Shown piece by piece: positions 9,774 through 21,100 of a DNA stretch of 64,000 nucleotides (its first letter is position 1; every line of letters starts with the position of its first letter). A program made the position numbers and the translations under genes. The stretch is taken from NCBI GenBank assembly GCA_028015205.1, contig JAPWFG010000022.1, positions 744,001 to 808,000 of the forward strand. The letters are read 5' to 3'. Origin of the DNA: Mytilisepta virgata (taxonomy: Eukaryota; Mollusca; Bivalvia; Mytilida; Mytilidae). The notes under the pieces are model-generated. The model ran no database searches. It worked only from the letters and a program-made list of their open reading frames with translations, and was not told where the DNA came from.

Positions 9774-11477
9774 CAAAATTCATAATAATATGTCCTCCTA
9801 CACTTTCGTGAACATTTTCGTTCACTTAAGCTGGCATGTAGTCCTCCTACTTAAAGGACAAGGACAACGAATTTTTCATAAAAACGCGTAAACGTCATCA
9901 TTAAAGAGTTTATTACTTATTGTACAAGTTTAAGAAACCTAATATTCAATTTTTTGTAATTCTAGAACAAAAGACGAAATTTCCCTCGATAAAATGTTTG
10001 TTTTGTTTACTTCTTTTTGTATTGTAGCAGCCATTTTTATTAGTGGAGGAAGCGAAAATATCAGGAAGAAACCTAGTGATCACGAGTAATAAACTAGAAA
10101 TACTGTGAGAAAAGCTCACTACTTGATACCCCCGCCTTACATATATACATGAAAGGAAATGTCAATATTTTAGATAGGAAAACACCAACAGCAGTGAGAT
10201 GAGTTTCATCAAATTCCATTCAGTGGTTTAGGAGGAGTTGCGGATGGCATATATACTGGAACCCTTTATCACAATGAATGGCAAAGTCCATGTGTTGGTA
10301 TGGGAAACCCCACATGTTGGTCAGATCAAAATCTAAGATAGGAGATGCACTATGGCATTATGTAATAAAGATCCTCTGAAAGTTTCATCAAAATTCATAC
10401 AGTGGTTTAGGAGGAGTTTCGGATGGCATCATGGTACCCCCTATCACATTGAAAGTCAAAGGCCATGTTTTGGTATGGATAATCCCAAATATTCATCAGA
10501 TCAGAATCTAAAATAGGAGGTGCACTACAGCATCATGTAATAAAGATCCTCTGAAAGTTTCATCACATTCCATATAGTGGTTTTGGAGGAGTTGCGGATA
10601 GCACCATGGTACCCCTTATCATATTGAAAGTCAAAGTCCATGTTTTTCTATGGGAAACCCCAAAAATTGGTCCGATCCAATTCTAAAATAGGAGGTGCAC
10701 AATGCCATCATTGGATGAAGATTCTCTGAAAGTTTAATCAAATCCCATTCAGTAGTTTAGGAGGAGTTGCGGACACAAAGGTCGGACGAACGGACGGACG
10801 AACGGACAAGACGAACATTTTTGAAAAGCGGGGTATAATAAAGATTTCGTGTATTAAATCAAATATAACTCTTAAACTGATTTTAAGCGCAATAGAAGAT
10901 GTTTAAAGAAAGAATGGGATTGAATACAATGGGTATATGTAATACCTAAAGTGTCCTTCTGTACATTCATTTTGCTGAATTACACTTGTTCGTGACAAAG
11001 TTAGACCAAGTGGTCGTCAAAATCGTTTTTCATGAGTGTTTGTCGGTATGAAATTTCATAAAAACATTTATACTATTAACAGTCGGTGACTCTAAAACAA
11101 TAGATATTTTTATGCATAGTCTGGCCGCTTAAACAGCAAACGAAAACTGCCAGTACTTGCCTGGACTGAAAAAGCTAGAACGTTCTGATGTCAATAAGTA
11201 GAACCTGTTTCTTTATGGTTATGAGACGGAGAACATTAAGAGTACTTTTTTATTGTGTGTATCTTCATTTACACGTTCTGAGGGGCAAGGGAGGGGGGGC
11301 ACTCCAGGTGTGCATTCAATAGGGGAAAGTCTACAAACACCGGCAAAACCGAGAACCTCAACCGTATCAACCAGCGGATCATCAGAAAACAACTGGAAAA
11401 TATGACTTGAGATATGCCATGACGCAATCGATCTGGACATCGTTGTATACTTTTGGACGTTATCCAAACATCTGTTG
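9774..11477. other. Non-coding interval with an A-specific repeat insertion
   Basis: 9774-10089 and 10847-11477 align with 38398-38835 and 38836-39540 in copy B and show no coding potential. The ORF at 11219-11467 on the minus strand has no domain and is not kept in copy B. The repeat array at 10090-10846 is annotated separately. Confidence 0.5.
10090..10846 (+). mobile_element. A-specific repeat insertion made of about 180-bp units
   Basis: Units share TTTAGGAGGAGTTGCGGA-like text (near 10230, 10410, 10580 and 10750) preceded by TTTCATCAAATTCCATTCAG-like text. The array ends in a CGGACGAACGGACGG run. Copy B lacks it (about 38827-38836). The word TAATAAA flanks both sides in A, at 10088-10094 and near 10838-10844, a plausible 7-bp target duplication. 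The family is unclassified. Confidence 0.7.
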
Positions 11478-11595
11478 CCAGTATAGATTTATACTGAGAG
11501 TTTATACTGTTAGAGTCGTATTCCTCATTCTGAAGGTTGCCAATATAGATACTGAGAGTTTATACTGTTTGAATCGGATTCCTTATTCTGAAGAA
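11478..11595 (+). repeat. 62-bp minisatellite, two units (copy A)
   Basis: Two adjacent units contain TATACTGAGAGTTTATACTG and CATTCTGAAGGTTGCCA-like text. The same array in copy B (39540-40075) has about nine units. Confidence 0.85.
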
Positions 11596-11739
11596 TATAG
11601 TTTACAAATCTTTTCTTCTGTATTGCTTTGTTTATTTGGATATCTTTGGGTATGTATTAATAATTAGGGTCCAATACTAAATCTATAAATAAATTAAATC
11701 TATGGAAACAATGAGTTTTTCTGCCATCCATAGCGTTGT

Positions 11740-12060
11740 TAAATGATTCTTTTCTTTTGTCAGTATGCATTTGAATGTGGTAAAAAATGCAATGGGTCAT
11801 GCTTTTTGCTTTTATCATTTTTTTTGCACATCAGATATATACGTTACCCATGTGTGCCATGTGAATTGGTCAAGGTGAGGTTTTATTGTATATCAGTGAT
11901 AAATGTATACCTAAAAAGAGTTCCCATGTATTTGTTTCACGCATAAACATTGATTTTTTTATCGTAAATATTTACTTAATTTATCGTAAATGATCGAATG
12001 TAATGCATGTTTATATTAGCAAACAAACATTTTATTCTTTATCACTAAAAAGTTTTCTAC
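11740..12060 (+). repeat. Duplicated non-coding segment
   Basis: Matches 42290-42600 in copy B nearly end to end, and part of it resembles 3840-3940. The ORF at 11743-11946 is not supported by any domain. It marks the edge of the B-specific insertions at 40229 and 41076. Confidence 0.55.
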
Positions 12061-12279
12061 GGGCAATGGTCGTGTATATAGGCGATTTTGTTCAATTTGC
12101 ATCCCTTTTTGGAACATTACCAAGACTGAAATTCAGAACCAATACGTCTTAAATGGACGTTAATTTGGCAAAACTGTCTTCAAACTGTCTCCCAAAGCGA
12201 TATTGAGGTATATATAACATTTTAGTAGCTTACTTGTTAGTAATCAATAGCAAATTTAGAGACCATATTCCAGGCTCTT

Positions 12280-12660
12280 TTTAGCTCACGTGAGCTATTG
12301 TCATCACTTGGCGTCCGTCGTCCACAATCAACATTTTAATCTTCTTAGAAACCATTTGACCAATTTGGACCAAACTTTGGTGGAATGGTCCTTGGGGATC
12401 CCCTTCCAAAATTATGTCCGGTGTCCCCGACCTTCGACCAAGATGGCGGCAAAGCTAAAAATAGGGGAAAAGGGCAGTCAAAATGTTAAAAATCTTCTCC
12501 TCTGAAGCTACTATGCTAATCTCAGCCAAACTTGTGTGCGATGGTCCCAACATCTGACTAAGATGGCCGGCACAGCGGAACTTAGTTTAACATAGGACCC
12601 CAGGAAATTTACATAAAAAACTTCTTGTCTGAAACTACGTGCCCAATTAGAACCAAACTT
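12280..12660 (+). mobile_element. Dispersed repeat with internal about 150-bp repeats (copy A)
   Basis: Starts with TTTAGCTCACGTGAGCTATT, an inverted-repeat-like head, and continues with a GTCATCACTTGGCGTCCG block. Two internal units each contain a CCAAACTT block and an AAGATGGC block. The duplicate is at about 42895-43290. No protein is encoded. This type of sequence is common in mollusc intergenic DNA, but I cannot name the family. Confidence 0.6.
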
Positions 12661-12839
12661 TAAGTCCTCGAGCACAACTGATAAAATGTGCACATCTTGT
12701 GCTTCAAAATGGGTATTGTATTTTAAATAAATTCGATAATCTACTGACCACCAGGTAAGAATTTATGTGTTACTCAGGTAATCGCAAGTTTTATATATAA
12801 TTCGTTGGTACCAATTTTAATGCAGAAAAGGTGCACGTT

Positions 12840-13020
12840 TTATCCATTTACGACTCGTCAGTTGTGCTCAAGCCTTAAATGTTGAAAACCAAAACCACAA
12901 TCCAAAACATTGAACAGCAAATTCAAAATACCAAAAATGACCAAAAGGGGAAAAGCCAAAACCGTCTAAGAAAAGAGCTGTGCACGAGAGGGACACTCCT
13001 TAGTTTTAACAAATTTAACA
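12840..13020 (-). mobile_element. Dispersed repeat, minus-strand copy (copy A)
   Basis: Reverse complement of the repeat at 4780-5275, here without the SINE (contains CGACTCGTCAGTTGTGCTCA and GAGGGACACTCCTTAGTTTT). A plus-oriented partial copy lies at 12660-12720, so the two form an imperfect inverted pair about 130 bp apart. The same arrangement occurs at 43290-43345 and 43460-43650. Confidence 0.65.
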
Positions 13021-13267
13021 ATTTCTAAACTGTTAATTTTGAGTATCAGTTTCTGTCTAGTATCGAAATACATGCAAATGTCAATATAAAAGTGTTATAG
13101 GAGACTGTTAATATAATAATAATAATAAATCTAACAGTAATACAAATGTCCAGAACGTATTGCATAAACATGTATATCCGTTGATCCCAAAATAGAAATA
13201 CTTTCTGACTCGAAATGAACTGTTGGATTGCCAGATTAATATCGTCTATAAACCTTTGTTATGAACA

Positions 13268-13610
13268 AACAGTGATATTTGACGATGTTATATCCAACAT
13301 AGGAAAGGCCTATAATCCACACACAGGACATTTTATAGCACCATATGCCGGAATGTGTTTCTTTATCTGTTCATTTGTAAAAGTATTAATATAGTCATGA
13401 TTTCATTTACAACTGATTGTGAATGGTAGGGAAAGATAAAAAATCTATTCACCAGGCGGACACCACGAAACTGGAACTATGAGTGTAGTTATTTTTCTGA
13501 AGACTGGTGACGTGGAAAGAGTCCGCCATTATCTCTTCGCTGGAAAAAGCCAGGCCATACACTTCTGTGGTTATCTTGTCAAGTAGGGTGTTGTCTATCA
13601 AAAAATGTGT
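13268..13610 (+). pseudogene. Decayed C1q-domain (C1qDC) segment, copy A
   Basis: Translation from about 13279 reads a C1q-like core, with the block ISNIGKAYNPHTGHFIAPY that matches the conserved C1q beta-strand region. After a frame change a second C1q-like block follows (about 13430-13560; VIFLKTGDVERVRH). The upstream part found in copy B (KARTVGFNVRF) has been replaced in A. Stops and frame changes between the blocks make an intact domain impossible here. C1q-domain proteins are secreted pattern-recognition proteins, abundant in bivalves. No signal peptide or collagen region is visible. Confidence 0.7.
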
Positions 13611-13639
13611 TTGTGTTTTGTCATTGTCTCTTCACATGT

Positions 13640-13885
13640 TAATTTTTAAAGTTTTATTATAGTCATGATTTATATTTACAACTGATTGTGAACAGTACGG
13701 AAATATCAAAAGGTCATTGACCAAAATGACAGCATGAAACTGTAACCATGAGTACATTTAATTTGCTGCAGAAAGGTCACGTGGTTATTATTAGAGTCCG
13801 TCATCATCTCTTAAGATTGGATTAATCAAAGCATACAAGGCGAGTTACTTTATCCTGTTAAGAAGAGTGTTGTGTATAAATTAAT
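13640..13885 (+). pseudogene. Second, tandem copy of the C1q C-terminal half
   Basis: Sequence from about 13640 repeats that from about 13380: ATAGTCATGATTTA, CAACTGATTGTGAA, then a CATGAGT block and an AGAGTCCGYCAT block. It is a diverged tandem copy of the decayed C1q 3' half. Copy B keeps only its first about 50 bp (44450-44490). Confidence 0.65.
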
Positions 13886-13933
13886 GTATTTGCCTCTGTC
13901 TCTTTCATTCTATGACATGGAAAATGTTGAAAT

Positions 13934-14600
13934 TTGAAAAAAATAAGAATTTATCAACTCAACACTGAACAGTTACAAGCTCCTACCCAACTCTGTAATG
14001 CTGCTAAGATATATGGGTTACCTAAATTAAATGAAAATCCATACAACTTTAGTTTCATGTCTGCCTCTAGCAAATGTATAACCACTAAATTGTCTGTTGT
14101 TTTAACAAGTTTTCTTAACTGTATAAAAGAACATGTCGTTAATTATTGTAACAAAGTTTATAAAAATTAGGACATAAATTGTTTTTGGATTGTAAAAAAC
14201 TTCTCTTAACGCTTTGGGTAAATTGCAAACAGTAAATCATCAATAAGTGCTGCGGACATTTATGATTTTGCTACATTATATACAACCCTTCCTCCTGATC
14301 TTATCAAATAAAAATTGAGTGCAACCATTACCTGGTCTTTTGAATCTTCTGCTTTAAAATAGTTTTTGTTGTAACAGTTTTAAAGCATTTTTAGTCATAA
14401 AAAAATACAGTCGCCGGACAAGCGATGACACGATCAAGCCCCTACACTTCTTGCTGGACAATATTATTGTTCGTTTTGGCAATACGGTGTATCGACAGGT
14501 CATTTGAGATTCCTATGCGTACACACTGTGCTCCCACAATTTTCGACACATTTTTATATTATTTTTGAACAGTCTTTTATTACGCCTAGAATATTAAGAT
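13934..14600 (+). mobile_element. Reverse-transcriptase remnant, RT2 subfamily (5' part)
   Basis: The first 78 codons (13934-14170) contain the reverse-transcriptase finger signature IYGLPKLNENPY followed by an ASSKC...TTKLSVVLTS block. After stops and frame changes a degraded motif A is readable near 14260-14290 (IYDFATLYTTLP), then further debris. The layout recalls Penelope-like retroelements. It continues at 15410 after about 700 bp of unrelated DNA. Confidence 0.7.
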
Positions 14601-15409
14601 TATAACGACTTGGTATATACGATTTGGACCTCTATTTCAAAAGGGGAACTGAATTGTAATCACAAAATGAATCAATAATAACAGTTGGCCAAAATAATTG
14701 AATAAAAAAAAATATAAATTCCAGATAACAGAACAAATATGTGCGTTGGATGGTCCAAACGAAGTAAAATGCAGGATGGTAAAATTTGTCTGCTCTCGTT
14801 GGCTTGTCAAACGGAGACCTTATAAATTTTGATTAAATTCAAGAGATGAAAATACACGTCTGCTCTCATTGGTTTGTCCAAACGGAGTCCTTAAAATAAA
14901 AATGATAAAATGTGCAAGATGTAAATGTACGTTCGCTCCCGTTGGTAAATTTGATCATTTAATTTTCAAAGTTTAAAATTTTGATAAATTAGGTTAATGA
15001 TGATCCGAAAAATAACAATTGAATAATGGTTTAAGTTTAAGTTCAGCAAAATGTTCAAATTCAATTACCTTTAAAGTTACCAATGTCACTATGATAATGT
15101 GCATTGCTATTTTATAATTCTTGACCTTTAAGTATACAATAAATTTTGGAGAATAACCTTTCGCCCTTACTTCTTTTTGCATGAATCGGAGAAGATTAAA
15201 ACTTGAATGCAGACTAAAATGAACATATAAATATTAAACGAAATAAATTTACAAACCCGTATTCACAAAAATTAAAAAATAATATTGTCTCATACTTTCA
15301 TTAAAAAAACTCCTTAATGGTGAAATACTGAATGATGATAAATTAATTGATATTTTTAACAAGATTGCAGGGGTCGTAATGATGTACTTACTTTAGATAT
15401 AACAACGAC
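14601..15409. other. Non-coding interval inside retroelement debris, A-specific
   Basis: AT-rich, with no supportable gene. The phrase TGCTCTCRTTGG plus a CAAACGGAG block recurs about every 85-90 bp at 14790-14940 (three imperfect units). The ORF 14994-15182 has no domain. Copy B has no counterpart. Confidence 0.4.
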
Positions 15410-15725
15410 TTTCTTAAATAGGCTAAAGACATTTATCCAAAAGAACTACATTTGAAGAAAGCTAATAAGAATAGCAAATGCTATTCATTTTTAGAACTGA
15501 CTATAAATATCAAAAGTGGAGAGATACATGCTAAAATTTATGATAAAAGGGTTGATTTTAATTTTCCGATTACTAACTTCACCTTTCTTGACGGAGACGT
15601 GTCTGTGGCACCATTGTATGGAGAATTTTGCACGGATTTGCTCTCTGCTAGAAGATTTTAAGGACCGAAACCATACGATTACTACAAAGTAAAGGGTCAT
15701 AGATTTCACAAGCTGCTTTATGTTT
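15410..15725 (+). mobile_element. Reverse-transcriptase remnant, RT2 subfamily (3' part)
   Basis: The frame 15421-15660 reads DIYPKELHLKKANKNSKCY and then YDKRVDFNFPITNF, the thumb-side signature shared by all RT copies in this window (consensus LYDKRDDFNFPIVNFPF). The RT2 subfamily has KANKNSKC where RT1 has the ASYLDL-type block. It is truncated and frameshifted. Confidence 0.75.
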
Positions 15726-15924
15726 TATAGTTATCAACATCTTTTAGCTAAATACATAGGAGAATATAATTGATTTGAATAAAGCACTTTAAAGCTCTTT
15801 ATAATTTATTTTACTAAATATTTCAATATTGCTTATACCGAAAAATTTGTTATCACCGCCTCCATTGGGAACGACATAAATGTTGAAACAATCGTCTATG
15901 TCAGCAGTTGAAAATTTATTTGGG

Positions 15925-16545
15925 ATTTGTTTCTTGAAATAGACAATGAGGGACATTTGAAGACAAAACTTTATGACAAACGTGATGACTTCAATTTTCC
16001 TTTTGTTAACTTTCCATTGTCCTTCTGTTGTAGCAATATACCAGTCTCGCCTGCATATGGCGCCTTTGTTTCTCAGCTTATCCGATTTTCAAGGGCGTGC
16101 GTGAGTTACCCTGACTTTCGACAAAGAGGATTACTGCTGTCATAAAAGCTTCTTAACCAGGGTATTATCAGGGATAAGTTGATATCATAACTTAGGAAAT
16201 TTTACTGTCGTCATCAGGAATTGATTGACCGTTATAGTGTTCCAATATCTAAGATGATGTTGGACATGTCCCCAATGTCGTAATATTTCATGTGTCTCCA
16301 CCGATGTGTGACTTCCACCGGATTGACTTTGTTGAACTTCATGACGAGTGCCGTATACGGGGCAGGAACTGCTTAAACTTCTGGATCACTTGGGTTCACT
16401 CCTGGTTTTTATAGGAGTTCGTGTTGTTCATTATTTTTTTAGTTTTCTGTGTTTATTTGTTGTGCTTGTGGCTGTACATTTGTCTTCCCGGATTTGTCTG
16501 TCCAATAGATTATGTTTTTTTGATTGCTCCTTTTCTATATCACGA
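15925..16545 (+). mobile_element. Reverse-transcriptase remnant with 3' tail, RT1 family
   Basis: Codons from 15927 read a C-terminal RT segment (LYDKRDDFNFPFVNFP and FSRACVSYPDFRQRG blocks), closely matching the minus-strand copy at 46494-46901. It is followed by the 3' tail (CACTCCTGGTTTTTATAGGA near 16394, ending GATTGCTCCTT). It is 5'-truncated and has a stop at 16142-16144. The ORF at 16348-16596 is tail sequence. Confidence 0.8.
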
Positions 16546-16926
16546 AGACATCATTTAGTTTTGATCAGCCACGTGTATTGGTTTACATTTATGTAAAAGT
16601 TGTCTCATATCCAGGGTGTAATAAAAGTAGTAGTTACCGATATTTCGAAAACGATATGTCAGGAGAGGGCAACAATAGGTGCACGAAATTCAAGTAAACA
16701 TTGTCAATAAAATGACCCAATATTAATGACATGAGATCTGTGTGTGTGAGGTAAGAAGGGAAATCCTAAGAATATTCACTGTACAATATAAAAAAATATG
16801 GAAAGACGCTGTTTCCATGAAAATCTAAAAGTACGAAATGCACAAGTATATTTTAATATTTCCCTACAGATAAAGATGAATAAATTCCGAATAATTAAAA
16901 AATAGAAGAATATATTCGTTTAATAT

Positions 16927-17406
16927 TCAGCTATTTGAAACAGAATCTGTCATAGTAACTGTTTTTTTCTTATAAACAAAGTTATAAACTTTGTATGCAT
17001 CTTCTTTAACGTCATCCAGAAAATCGTTGAGAAATTTGTAAACGATTGCACCAGTGGTTGTAGCAGAAACAATCGAACCCAGCACAGGGATAATAATGTC
17101 CAGAGCATTTCCTCCAATGGCAAGAATAGCTAGTTTTCCTAGAGATGTCACAATAAATCTCGCCATGTCAACGGACGGACGCAACAATCTTCTACATTTC
17201 AATTCAATATCATCAAACCCTTGTAACTGATTTATTTTTTTCTTATTTAAGCCAAAAACAGATATGTAATGGTTGACTTCTTCCACTAGAATTCCAGTAT
17301 TAACTGCCAAATCAACACCTGGAACTGGAACAGCAGCTATTATCGCAGTACCTGCAGTCACAAAGAGGATTCTACTTTTCAAACTTTGGTATTTCTTTTC
17401 AATCAC
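16927..17406 (-). CDS. IRG-type GTPase, exon 2 (C-terminal helical domain), copy A
   Basis: On the minus strand an acceptor (TTGCCAATAG, complement of 17416-17407) is followed in phase 0 by GTG ATT GAA and an open frame of 159 codons to TGA. The product has two hydrophobic helical stretches, at residues 12-45 of the exon (VPVPGVDLAVNTGILVEEV) and about 90-120 (GNALDIIIPVLGSIVS). These are typical of the C-terminal helical domain of immunity-related GTPases, which supports membrane contact and oligomerisation. The matching N-terminal exon is at 24224-24955 on the same strand, also phase 0, giving about 403 residues, the usual IRG size. GTG is an ordinary valine codon after splicing, not a start. 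Confidence 0.85.
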   Translation of the reverse strand: MIEKKYQSLKSRILFVTAGTAIIAAVPVPGVDLAVNTGILVEEVNHYISVFGLNKKKINQLQGFDDIELKCRRLLRPSVDMARFIVTSLGKLAILAIGGNALDIIIPVLGSIVSATTTGAIVYKFLNDFLDDVKEDAYKVYNFVYKKKTVTMTDSVSNS

Positions 17407-17599
17407 CTATTGGCAAAATAATGATTTGAAAAAATCCTTTGAAATCATTTGCGAAAATGGTTAAGACAAGAAAATAAAACCCTTAATATCGATAATTTTC
17501 ATCTGTTATTTTATGTGTGTCTCTTGTGTCCCTGAAGGCAAAAATGATACGTGTATAACTAAAAGAATAAAAACACATTAAAAACAAATAAAACAGTAT

Positions 17600-18180
17600 A
17601 GACACTAAAGCACTGGCAATGTGAATTTCCATTAACAACCAGGAGTGACATAAGATGGATAAGCATGTCCTGCTCCGTTAACGGCACCTGTCACATTGAC
17701 AGTGAGTAAAAGCCAGTTATTTGTAATTTCGGAAAAATGAAATCTAACTGAAGATATATAGTCTTATACGTGAGATAGAAACTTCATATCGGCCAATCAA
17801 TTCGTGATGACGGCTGTTAAACTTTTCGAGTGATGAAATTAACAAAGACTAAACATAATATCTGACAGCAATGTCGCCCTGTCGAGGACGTCGCCGTGAA
17901 TCAACTGCATGTGAAATATACACCCTTTAAGATGAAGACCTCGGTATGTTACTGCTCAAGAAAGGGAAAGTTCACAATCGGAAAATTAAAATCATCACGT
18001 TTGTGATAAAGTATGGATTTCAATTCCCATTGAATTTGTTTCATGCAGATCTTGCATTTAAACTATTCGTAATTTTTTATTGAATTTCCATTCCAAATCT
18101 GTAAGAAAATATGTTTTTCCATTTAGTCGGGCGGTCGGAGTCAACCTTTTTAGGATTTAATGTACCCAAATAACATACAC
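17600..18180 (-). mobile_element. Old reverse-transcriptase remnant (RT1-like), minus strand
   Basis: Read on the minus strand this is a diverged RT C-terminus and tail. It includes the complement of CCAGGAGTGACATAAGATGG, CTGCTCCGTTAACGGCACC and ATCACGTTTGTGATAAAG, which align with the tail and YDKRDDFNF coding region of the element at 46156. The duplicate in copy B is interrupted at 46156 by a younger RT1 insertion and resumes at 47718. Copy A is the uninterrupted site near 18073. Confidence 0.65.
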
Positions 18181-21100
18181 TTAAATTATATACCAATGAA
18201 AAGAAGAAACTGTGTTCTATTCAAATACTTTGGTCGTAAAAATTAGATATGGTCACATTTTTTAAAATTCAAGGTCTAAGGTCACCACTCAAAAAATGAA
18301 AAAAGTACTCATAATAGGAACAAAAGTTAATTTCCTTTTACACCCCAGTAAAAAGAATATTGTTTTACTTTAAACTTTTCACCTTGCATTTAAGGATTAA
18401 TATTACATTACATATATTTTGGTGCAAGTGTGAAAAAAGCACGAAATTAACATTTTTTGTGATCATGTCTCTTTTTTTATATTTTCCAACCTACAAATTT
18501 TTAAGATGAGCTTGACCTTTAGAAAACATCCCATTAATGAAAAAATCAATTGTTCAAATGTGACACATATCAGAATTATTTTTTGAAATGTTACCGACAG
18601 AATATAGAAATTACTTAGGTAGGTGACTCGCTAACTTAAAAGCCATGTTGTGTGCCTTGATGTCAATTTTTCAGTCATTCTGTGGAGCATAGTATTAGCT
18701 CCATTGTTTCTTGCTTTTTATGGAATTTGACAGGGAATCTGTCAAGTGGGGTAAGAAATTTAACCTCAAAATACCTAATAGGAATCCCATAGAACTTTAA
18801 CATTTGTTATATTACGAATTACGCTTTTCCCAGATAGCAGATAGCATTATTCTTTGGAATATCTTTACGGGTGTTATGTATCGATTGCATTGTTATCCTT
18901 AGATTGTGTGATGTTTATATTTACACATATAGTTTTCTAGAAAAAGACATGGGTGGGTACATGAAAGGTTCTGTTCAAATAAGACACAGTTCTTGTGACA
19001 AACTGATTTGCCTTTGCATGTACATACAAGATCCAGTAAGGCGTCTGAAGACATTCGTCTTTCAAAGAAAACCGGAAACAAGTTGTCATTATCTTCCCAC
19101 TCAAACATCATTGGAGTCTCTTAAGGGGAATGTGATATTTGGGAGAACATCTAAATACTTATCCGCAAAATAGCAATAAGAACGTGCTTCAATATTAAGC
19201 AACAAAATGGATAACATAAAAGGTCAACAACGACTAATCAATCAAACAACTCAACCCAACAGACATAAGCAGGAAAAGCTGGTACAGACACTGAACACTG
19301 GTGGATTACAAGTAAACCTGTTTTATGGGTACCCAAACCTGCCCAAGTCTTACTAATGGTCAGATCGAATTTTTCCCATTTGATCATACATCCTGAGCCC
19401 TGCTACTAATTTCCTACAAGCAGCTTCCGATTTATCTATACTACCATAAAAAATTAACCAAATCACTGAACTCGTCCTGATTGTTCTTTAGAACTGTATA
19501 CATTGTTTCCTACCCAAACACAGCAAACATGGTACCACATTCCGTTTGTACATGTGCAGTGGGTTGGATTGTACGAAGTACAGGACTTAAGGTATTGCAT
19601 ATTCCATAAATACGAATGACCCTGGGACCTGAAATCCTTTCTATTTGTGACATACCATGTCTGAAACTGAACCTCATGTGTGTATTGTAGAGTTTAGAAA
19701 AATGTACAACGAGAACAATCGCGTTCAAACTCTCAATAGGCCTATCCTGCATGGAGAACCATTCGAGTTTCTGGTTCTTCACAGTAAAGAGCTGGACAAT
19801 CAGTTAAACCCATAGTAGAAATGTTTTGTACAGCTAGTTGGTCACAAAATACACCGGCGACATATAGTTTATCATTTCCCTACATGGGAAGTTTCGCTAG
19901 GTTGTTGGGTGAAGATCTGAAATCATACAGACTTGAACTGTCTGGTGTATAGTCCAGAAGTCCTGAACAATTTTTCTAAGGCCTTTAGATACCTGTCAAG
20001 CAATACTGCATTGAATAAATATTAAAATTTGAATCAAATTGTCAACATAACGGCATACTGTGCTGTATTGGGGGATTTGATCATAGATAAAAATAATGGA
20101 AACTGTTTTGAATAAACCATAGCTTTAAATTCCTAATTTCCGTTACTTGTATTAAACTCTCAATCTCTGTAATTCCAATGTTGTTTTCAAAACGGCATAT
20201 GCATTTGCTAACAACAACTTCCAGTAAAAAGTTTATAACTTGATAAATTTCTTTCATATCATCGTGTGTATGAAAACGTACGCATGCAATATAGAGCATG
20301 AGGAAAATGTTAATTTGAAATGGAAAACGTCATATTTCTACATTATTTTGGAATTATAAGTAATACCAGGAAGTAATATAACTCATTTTAATGGAATTTA
20401 TCAACGTGTAAAATCAGGCATATCATTCACAAACTTTACATAAAGTCCTTCAGACTTTATTAAGTTTGTGAGTGAATTGCCCGGGTTTACACATAAATAT
20501 TCATTTAAAATAACCTTTATTTTTTAATTTTTTTTTTAATTTGCTCCTTGGGTGTATTTCGGATCCTCTAGGTATCCGACGGTATCGGTACGAATGTTCT
20601 TTTCTGTAACATTAAAAATACTTTCTTTTGTAAAATAATACTAAAATACCGAGTTCAAGCTACTAAATAGATTCAATTTAAAATATCTAAGTTTGAAACA
20701 GACAATATCCAATGTTTTAATGACGTAATTGAAAGTTAAAATTGCATAAAAATCGTCCCAGTTAATGACACGGGGAAACAATTGACAAATGCACTAAACA
20801 CGACACGGATAACTAATTCCGGAAAACATCTGAGTCAAAATGCATTGGCCACCATAATAATATTTTCCTTATTTCTCTGTAATTTATTCATTCTGTAGGT
20901 TGAAAATTGGTTTTGGAATTAGGTTTTCTATTGTTTACTTCCAAAAATAGTTAAAATTAAAAAATATTAAGGAAAAGTATGCATGTAAAGAAAAATGCAT
21001 TGATTTCGCTTTGAAAACGTACTTTGTTGTTTAACCTTGGCTAAGTTAAAATTATCATGCATTTTGAAAGGCTAAATATACATTTTCATATTTTTGTACG

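Noticed and set aside
11219..11467. 82-codon minus-strand ORF with a Pro/Gly-rich middle
   Set aside because: Copy B (about 39230-39480) has an insertion and poly-G tract there that destroy the frame, and no domain is visible.
18871..19173. Conserved 100-codon plus-strand gene (partner at 48605)
   Set aside because: Comparing A and B, I counted about 13 replacements against 5 silent changes, as expected of non-coding DNA.
19510..19782. Conserved 90-codon minus-strand gene (partner at 49288)
   Set aside because: About 16 residue differences in 86 aligned positions with no sign of constraint, and no domain.
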